A stretch of DNA of 9,981 nucleotides from Desulfurococcales archaeon. Its GTDB lineage: Archaea > Thermoproteota > Thermoprotei_A > Sulfolobales > Desulfurococcaceae. Numbering within the stretch: position 1 is the stretch's first letter; each line of letters begins with the position of its first letter. The position numbers were made by a program, and so were the translations under genes. A model generated the notes under the pieces. That model was not told the origin of the DNA, did not search any database, and saw only the letters and a program-made list of their open reading frames with translations. Location: the NCBI GenBank assembly GCA_027064845.1, contig JAMOPC010000181.1:1-9981 (forward strand), written 5' to 3'. Of the stretch, positions 5,838-9,981 are shown one piece after another.

Positions 5838-6172
5838 ATGGTGCTATACTCAATGGTGTGGTGTAAGAATGCAAAATCCATCTCGGTTTCTGATAAATAC
5901 CTCTATCGCTTGAGGTAAGCTACGAAAATAACGATGCTGATAAACTAGGTACTCTCAATAAGCGTAGGCTTGGCATAGCGGAGAAAAGCCTTAGAAACCT
6001 TTGCAAAGCTATAGCCAATGATACCATTATCAAGATCGTAATTTTGTGCTGGACCACCAAACCTCTCTCAAAGAAAACTCTTCAGATAACTTCTAATTGC
6101 TGTTTGTCCACTTCAAACGAAACCCGCTGTAAAATCCTTAAAGCCTATATAGTCGGGACAAGTTCCACTGTT
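5838..6172 (+). pseudogene. Decayed unknown gene, possibly a recombinase remnant
   Basis: ATG 5838 opens a frame that contains NAKSISVSDKYLYRLR and stops at TAA 5916. A neighbouring frame, open from 5897, continues the same texture: SYENNDADKLGTLNKRRLGI, then AEKSLRNLCKAIANDTIIK. A single indel at the TTGAGGTAAGC stretch (5910-5920) would join the two. Beyond about 6040 the sequence becomes unconvincing, although the frame stays open into the antisense of the next gene. The helical pattern with KSLRNL faintly recalls the N-terminal domain of archaeal tyrosine recombinases, but no catalytic residue is visible, so I do not assign it. It converges on the - strand glycosyltransferase. Confidence 0.25.
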
Positions 6173-7201
6173 TCAGAACGGATGTTTACAATTACAGTTA
6201 TGTCTCTTATCTCTAATACCTATACCTATATTCCACCACTCCTTAAGGCAGTGTCTCAACTTCGGATTACATATCCTATTAATTAATCCTACAACATAGC
6301 CTATGGAAAAACCGAGTAGTATAACTAAAGCAACAAGGTAGCCGTACTCAATCCTCTTAAAGCTCTTCCTTTTTATCTTTCTAATCCATCTATACCATAA
6401 CCCTGCTAAAATCAGCGAAACTATGGTTGTCCAAAACAATAAGCTGTTCCAGAATAATATCATCATACTAAGTACTATCACCATTAATAAATTCAACACT
6501 GCAAATTCTTTTACACGTATAAGAGCTTCACCATCGCCCTTAGCGTAGTTAAAATGTTGCTTGAATATCTCCTTTAAATTCCTTCTAACCTTCCAGTATA
6601 CGATAGCATCTCTAACCAATACAAATCTCATACCCATCTTCTTAAGCTTGATATCAAACAAAGTATCTTCGGCTGTATACAGACACTTTGGATATCCTCC
6701 CACACGTCTCCAAGCCTCTTTCTTAAAAGCAACAGACCTGCTAGAAGGGAGGAATTTTTGCGGATCAAGTTTATTCACTTCGGGGAAAATTATATATCCA
6801 GCAACTTCTTGAAACTCGTTCTCATACCAAGGAAAGTAAACACCAGATACCACATCCACCGAAGGATCTTCTTCAAAAGGCTTAACTATGTTCTCCAACC
6901 AATGCGGGTGAAGTCTACAACCTGCATCTGTACACGCTATAATATCATGTGTAGAGTTTTCTATAGCGATATTCCTACCCTGGGCTATGTTAGCACCAGG
7001 AGCTACAATCAACAATATGTTTAGCTTGCTTCTCTTCATGAACTCCTTAATCAACTCAACAGTTCTATCAGTAGAACCTCCATCAACGATAACAACTTCA
7101 TCCGGTAACCTAGACTGATTTTCGAGCGATTCCAACCAATCAAGAATAGTCTCTTCTTCATTTTTTACAGTACAAATAAGTGATACCTTGATCTTTATCA
7201 A
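6173..7201 (-). CDS. Family 2 glycosyltransferase with C-terminal membrane helices
   Basis: A GT2 (GT-A fold) enzyme of 342 residues from TTG 7201, or 347 from ATG 7216; the numbers here use the longer form. Seen: VSLICTVKNEE (11-21), VDGGSTDRT (44-52), a metal-site equivalent CTDAG (95-99), the acceptor-side SSRSVAFKKEAWRRVGGYP (158-176), the catalytic-base region AEDTLFDIKL (182-191), and QHFNYAKGDGE (220-230), which takes the place of the usual Gln/Arg-rich motif. Three membrane helices follow (about 239-256, 258-276, 291-311) and a Cys/His-rich tail (316-347). Family knowledge: such enzymes add sugars to lipid carriers or glycans on the cytoplasmic face; the donor cannot be told. Start choice: GGTGA (7211-7207) lies 5 bases before TTG 7201, but a TATA box at 7246-7239 would put the transcript start at about ATG 7216, allowing leaderless initiation. 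It is a different subgroup from the enzyme at 651-1613. Confidence 0.9.
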   Translation of the reverse strand: MIKIKVSLICTVKNEEETILDWLESLENQSRLPDEVVIVDGGSTDRTVELIKEFMKRSKLNILLIVAPGANIAQGRNIAIENSTHDIIACTDAGCRLHPHWLENIVKPFEEDPSVDVVSGVYFPWYENEFQEVAGYIIFPEVNKLDPQKFLPSSRSVAFKKEAWRRVGGYPKCLYTAEDTLFDIKLKKMGMRFVLVRDAIVYWKVRRNLKEIFKQHFNYAKGDGEALIRVKEFAVLNLLMVIVLSMMILFWNSLLFWTTIVSLILAGLWYRWIRKIKRKSFKRIEYGYLVALVILLGFSIGYVVGLINRICNPKLRHCLKEWWNIGIGIRDKRHNCNCKHPF

Positions 7202-7238
7202 GACTCTCACCAACATTATATTACTAATAGATTCTTGC

Positions 7239-7246
7239 CATATAGA
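7239..7246 (-). promoter_or_regulatory. TATA box of the - strand glycosyltransferase
   Basis: Read on the - strand, CTATATGG lies about 25 bases before ATG 7216, so the predicted transcript start falls at or next to that ATG and about 15 bases before the ribosome-site-driven TTG 7201. Confidence 0.4.
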
Positions 7247-7267
7247 CTTCGAGATCCACTTGTAATA

Positions 7268-7521
7268 TTACTGCTTTGTAAAACTTAATGCACTAAGTGC
7301 TTTTGAAAAGAACGGTGAGACTCTTTTTAAATCTCCAGCTCTAGCTAAAGAACTCCAATAAGCCCTGGAACCCTTGGTCATCCAGTGACAAAACAAGCCT
7401 CTTTCTCCAAGCAAATCCCCATGATCAACTATAATAATTATCATTCCTTCTCCTTTAAGTAAGACTTATCCTCACCGAACTCCCTCACCCCAGTAAGATT
7501 ACGTATGACGATGAAAATCAT
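7268..7521 (-). pseudogene. Sulfatase/alkaline-phosphatase-superfamily gene, C-terminal remnant in two frames
   Basis: The 58-codon frame 7444-7268 begins MIIIIVDHGDLLGERGLFCH and ends SALSFTKQ. The core, a hydrophobic strand followed by DHGDLLGERGL, is the diagnostic metal-binding motif of the sulfatase branch of the alkaline phosphatase superfamily (typically xDHGxxLGExG, with the Asp and His as metal ligands). The preceding frame 7521-7441 (NLTGVREFGEDKSYLKEKE) ends in a TGA that overlaps that ATG. In intact enzymes a helix ending in KE or NT leads straight into this strand, so a one- or two-base indel has split one gene. The N-terminal two thirds of a normal protein (400-500 residues), including the nucleophile region, are not seen. 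The live enzyme would cleave or transfer sulfate, phosphate or phosphoglycerol groups, possibly on envelope glycans. It lies between a GT2 and a GT-C gene on the same strand. Confidence 0.7.
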
Positions 7522-7530
7522 CTAGTATCG

Positions 7531-7662
7531 CTAAAAGGTGAAAGTCTTATGTTTCGAGGCTTTCGACCTCTGTATACGAACAATGTTCCTGTATATCCTA
7601 CCCTGCCTCCTCTTCGCTAGCTTATGATCTAGAAGAGAAATTAGGAAATTGAATCGCGACAT
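7531..7662 (-). CDS. Doubtful 43-residue basic frame
   Basis: ATG 7662 on the - strand follows AAGGTGG, a reasonable ribosome site though only three bases away. The product begins MSRFNFLISLLDHKLAKRRQ and continues with GRIYRNIVRIQRSKASKHKT: a short hydrophobic start, then strongly basic. AGG and AGA codons are natural for this genome. It could be a small nucleic-acid-binding protein, or another remnant next to the broken sulfatase gene. Another frame (ATG at about 7687, MISSKDILQGGYVAIQFPNF) overlaps it and is similarly plausible, which lowers confidence in both. Confidence 0.25.
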   Translation of the reverse strand: MSRFNFLISLLDHKLAKRRQGRIYRNIVRIQRSKASKHKTFTF

Positions 7663-7759
7663 AACCACCTTGCAGAATGTCTTTAGAAGAGATCATAAGC
7701 TCCCCACATAAAGCTTTGTAAGTATGTTATCTCCCTATCAATAGAATAATCAATTATTT

Positions 7760-9571
7760 TCAATACTGCAACAGATAAATCCTAATCAAATGTGAGTTAT
7801 AGAGTAAAGATGCACCATGGTATGTCACATTATAGAGAAACAGCTCTATATCAGGAGAATATACTTCAAGCATTCTAAGTGCTGATTTACGGAATATAAG
7901 CATTCCATTATACTTAGCGAGGTATTCGGGTGTTACATAGAGTCCATAGTATCCTGCAAATATGAAAGTAGCTTGCGTTTCTAGGACATGGAATTCCTTA
8001 AGGCTTGGGGGTGCTTGTATCCAGAGATATTCGTAACGCAGATAAGCTCCAGCTCTCCAATCTATTAAGTAATTGTTGCAACATAATACAGGAGCTATGT
8101 CTTCTAATACTCGCGCTTCATCATATGTTAATACTCCTGATATAAGACTTACTGTGTATGGATTTCCAGGCATTAGCGTCCCCGAGAATGCAAAAAATAT
8201 TATCGCTAGAAGTAACAGTGAAAGAGTGTAAAAAGTCCCGGCACGTCCTCGCCTTGTTAACGCTTCTATTGCTTGTGGTGATAGTATTGCAAGCACTATT
8301 AGAGAGCCCAAACTTAGATACCTTGTTGGAAATAGTGTTGGATTTATTGTGGCTGCAACAAAGCTAATTCCAAGTCCAGCCAGAGAAACAAACGAGAGCA
8401 ATCGTACTAATATATCTCTATGTTCAACCAATGTTACAATACCTAATAATGCAAGCACTACGATAGGTATATATTCCAAAACTGTAGATACAGGTTTTTG
8501 TATAAGATTGCGAGTTGCTACTACTTTCTCGCCGCTTAGGAAAGTCATGATGGTATCAATCAATGTAGTAGTAGCACCCTTCAAAGCCATTGAAAGTGTT
8601 GTGTAAATAGCGTAGGAGATAAGGATAAGAAACACTATAACCACCTTAGCAATGGCAGACTTTGGAATGCTGTTTTTGTGCTTAAGAATCTTTTTAGCAA
8701 GAACTATTAGAGTAAGTATGATCAAGGTCCATAGGGACATACCTCCATGCCCTAATACCATTCCAATGCTAAAAATTAGGGTGATCACCGGTGATAGATC
8801 TAAGAAAATTAGGGGTATAGCCATCAAGACTGCATATGCTTGCGGTACAAACCAGACAGACCATATAATTACTATTGAAACTGAATGAAGTAGTATCGCA
8901 GGTATATGTGTATATTTCACGTTTGAGCGTCTTGCTATTACGTAAACCCACAATGTAATAAGTATCAAGTAGATTAAGCCTATAATACTGCTTGACCAGA
9001 GAGTGTTAAAATTCGCTATCATGCTGTGTATCGCATATAAAACGGAGACCACAGGTAGAGGATAGGCAGGATGAGTGATTGACAACTCTCTTAGTCCTCC
9101 TCTTTCAATTATTTGTAAAGCTTGTGTAGTATCACGCCAAGTATCATTGCCAAAAGTAGGTGTATACTTTCCATAAAGAACAGCTATTATCGTTGCTAGT
9201 AATAGGTTAGCCCCAAAAACAGAATTAGCTCTTGACTTGGAAAATAGCAGAAATGTTAATCCGCATACCAATACAGTAGCTGTGAAAAATCCTATGTGTC
9301 CAAGAAGCTGCATTTCGAGAAGAGCAGAAAGAAAAACGAAAGGTGATAAGAAGAACTCTACTCTTCTTAGATTTATTTCTGGAAATCTTGATACACATCG
9401 ATACTCTCTCAATGTAAGGATCATATAAGGAAGTAATAGAGCCAAAGCCATAGATATTATTATAAACTGATTGCGAGTTAAATAACCTCTATAGTAATAC
9501 TGTATCGCAAGGAAGTAACCTAGCGCAATAGCAACAAATAATGTTAGACGAAGTTTAACCTTCATTAACAT
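7760..9571 (-). CDS. Large polytopic membrane protein, probable GT-C-fold glycosyltransferase
   Basis: A 603-residue integral membrane protein. About a dozen hydrophobic helices fill residues 8-485. The stretch TFGNDTWRDTTQALQIIERG (139-158), lying in a loop after an early helix, has the acidic Asp-x-x-x-x-Asp character and shape of the first external loop of GT-C enzymes, where it holds the catalytic/metal acid, and THPAYPLP (166-173) follows. From about residue 485 to the end there is a soluble, aromatic-rich domain (GVLTYDEARVLEDI, a CC pair in PVLCCNNYLIDW, then IFAGYYGLYVTPEYLAKYN), which should face outside. Family knowledge: GT-C enzymes use lipid-phosphate sugars on the outer face, which would fit the GT2 enzymes nearby that make such donors. 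The exact reaction is unknown; a transport or scaffold role is not excluded. Start ATG 9571 has AGGT 8 bases upstream; ATG 9565 is an alternative. The gap of only 23 bases to the upstream gene suggests an operon. Confidence 0.75.
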   Translation of the reverse strand: MLMKVKLRLTLFVAIALGYFLAIQYYYRGYLTRNQFIIISMALALLLPYMILTLREYRCVSRFPEINLRRVEFFLSPFVFLSALLEMQLLGHIGFFTATVLVCGLTFLLFSKSRANSVFGANLLLATIIAVLYGKYTPTFGNDTWRDTTQALQIIERGGLRELSITHPAYPLPVVSVLYAIHSMIANFNTLWSSSIIGLIYLILITLWVYVIARRSNVKYTHIPAILLHSVSIVIIWSVWFVPQAYAVLMAIPLIFLDLSPVITLIFSIGMVLGHGGMSLWTLIILTLIVLAKKILKHKNSIPKSAIAKVVIVFLILISYAIYTTLSMALKGATTTLIDTIMTFLSGEKVVATRNLIQKPVSTVLEYIPIVVLALLGIVTLVEHRDILVRLLSFVSLAGLGISFVAATINPTLFPTRYLSLGSLIVLAILSPQAIEALTRRGRAGTFYTLSLLLLAIIFFAFSGTLMPGNPYTVSLISGVLTYDEARVLEDIAPVLCCNNYLIDWRAGAYLRYEYLWIQAPPSLKEFHVLETQATFIFAGYYGLYVTPEYLAKYNGMLIFRKSALRMLEVYSPDIELFLYNVTYHGASLLYNSHLIRIYLLQY

Positions 9572-9594
9572 TTAACAATACCTTTTACTTTCCA

Positions 9595-9981
9595 TTATTC
9601 CCAATATAGCTGATTTAGTATGTATCCTTTTACATCCTTTATATGCAAAGGTACTTTACAAAACTCATCTTCCGAAGGAATGGACAATATGAACGCTCGT
9701 TGTAATGCTTCAGTAGGCCAAAATCCATGGAGGCCTTTTAGTCCACGAGAAACTGAGTAAAAGTTAGGTAAGAACTCTTTACAAGGTTTAGTTTGCACTA
9801 TTATATTTCCATATTCACCATTAGCAAAGTAAACACCATAGTGCTTTAGCACATGCTTATCCTTCTCTACATCAAAAATCAGTACCTTATCCTTGAGTTT
9901 CCTCTTTAGAAGTTCTACTACTAGCTCTTTGTATGTTTCGTTGTGAACGCAAATAAACGCCAGCGTTGCATCAATAAAAAA
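9595..9981 (-). CDS. Unrecognised protein, C-terminal part (5' end beyond window)
   Basis: The frame is open from the right edge of the window for 128 codons and ends in TAA at 9597-9595. It begins FFIDATLAFICVHNETYKEL, then LLKRKLKDKVLIFDVEKD, and further on NGEYGNIIVQTKPCKEFLPN, RGLKGLHGFWPTEAL and LHIKDVKGYILNQLYWE. An internal GTG (9852) is just a codon for Val within HVLKHYG; the coding sequence clearly continues upstream. The alternating beta/alpha pattern at the start (strand, helix, VLIFDVEKD strand) suggests a Rossmann-like or other alpha/beta fold. No membrane segment is seen and no named family is recognised. It precedes the GT-C-like gene by 23 bases on the same strand, so the two are probably co-transcribed, and a role in the same glycan pathway is an inference from that. 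Confidence 0.75.
   Translation of the reverse strand, partial: FFIDATLAFICVHNETYKELVVELLKRKLKDKVLIFDVEKDKHVLKHYGVYFANGEYGNIIVQTKPCKEFLPNFYSVSRGLKGLHGFWPTEALQRAFILSIPSEDEFCKVPLHIKDVKGYILNQLYWE

Noticed and set aside
8158..8888. Open + strand frames within the GT-C-like gene
   Set aside because: Shadows of the long - strand gene: no signals, and composition dictated by the opposite strand.

Overview
The window looks like a low-GC hyperthermophilic crenarchaeon, most likely from the Staphylothermus/Desulfurococcus part of the Desulfurococcales. The grounds are arginine codons that are mostly AGG/AGA, frequent TTG and GTG starts, ribosome sites of the GGTG/GGTGA type a few bases before the start, TATA boxes about 25-30 bases upstream of expected transcript starts, and archaeal-type membrane glycosyltransferases. 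The assignment is an inference from style; no rRNA or other marker gene is present.

Left part (1-2.8 kb), + strand: a possible 3' end of an upstream gene, a small two-helix membrane protein with a long charged tail, a family 2 glycosyltransferase of the dolichol-phosphate-sugar synthase type with two C-terminal membrane helices, an AT-rich spacer holding an orphan promoter/ribosome-site/start signal, and a YdjM/DUF457-type membrane hydrolase-like protein.

Middle part (2.8-6.17 kb): a stretch of broken genes. In order: a DUF362 gene that loses its family sequence about halfway and runs into A-rich low-complexity DNA; a strong TATA box inside an inverted repeat followed by a hairpin and a short decayed frame; a small DNA-binding-like (ribbon-helix-helix-like) gene whose last third continues in another frame; a metallophosphoesterase gene with many stops and several frameshifts that can still be read almost end to end; two small frames flanking divergent TATA-like sequences; and another decayed frame running up to the next gene. 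The sequence from about 3.75 to 5.25 kb looks richer in G+C than its surroundings.

Right part (6.17-9.98 kb), - strand: a second family 2 glycosyltransferase with C-terminal membrane helices, the C-terminal remnant of a sulfatase/alkaline-phosphatase-superfamily gene in two frames, a small unknown frame, a large polytopic GT-C-like membrane protein, and, 23 bases upstream of it and probably in its operon, an unrecognised gene cut by the window edge.

The intact genes point to envelope glycan synthesis: nucleotide-sugar or lipid-linked-sugar transferases (two GT2 enzymes) and a GT-C-type enzyme that would use lipid-linked sugars on the outer face. The broken genes between them suggest a gene-turnover hot spot beside a glycosylation locus. 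I see no RNA gene, CRISPR array or complete insertion sequence.
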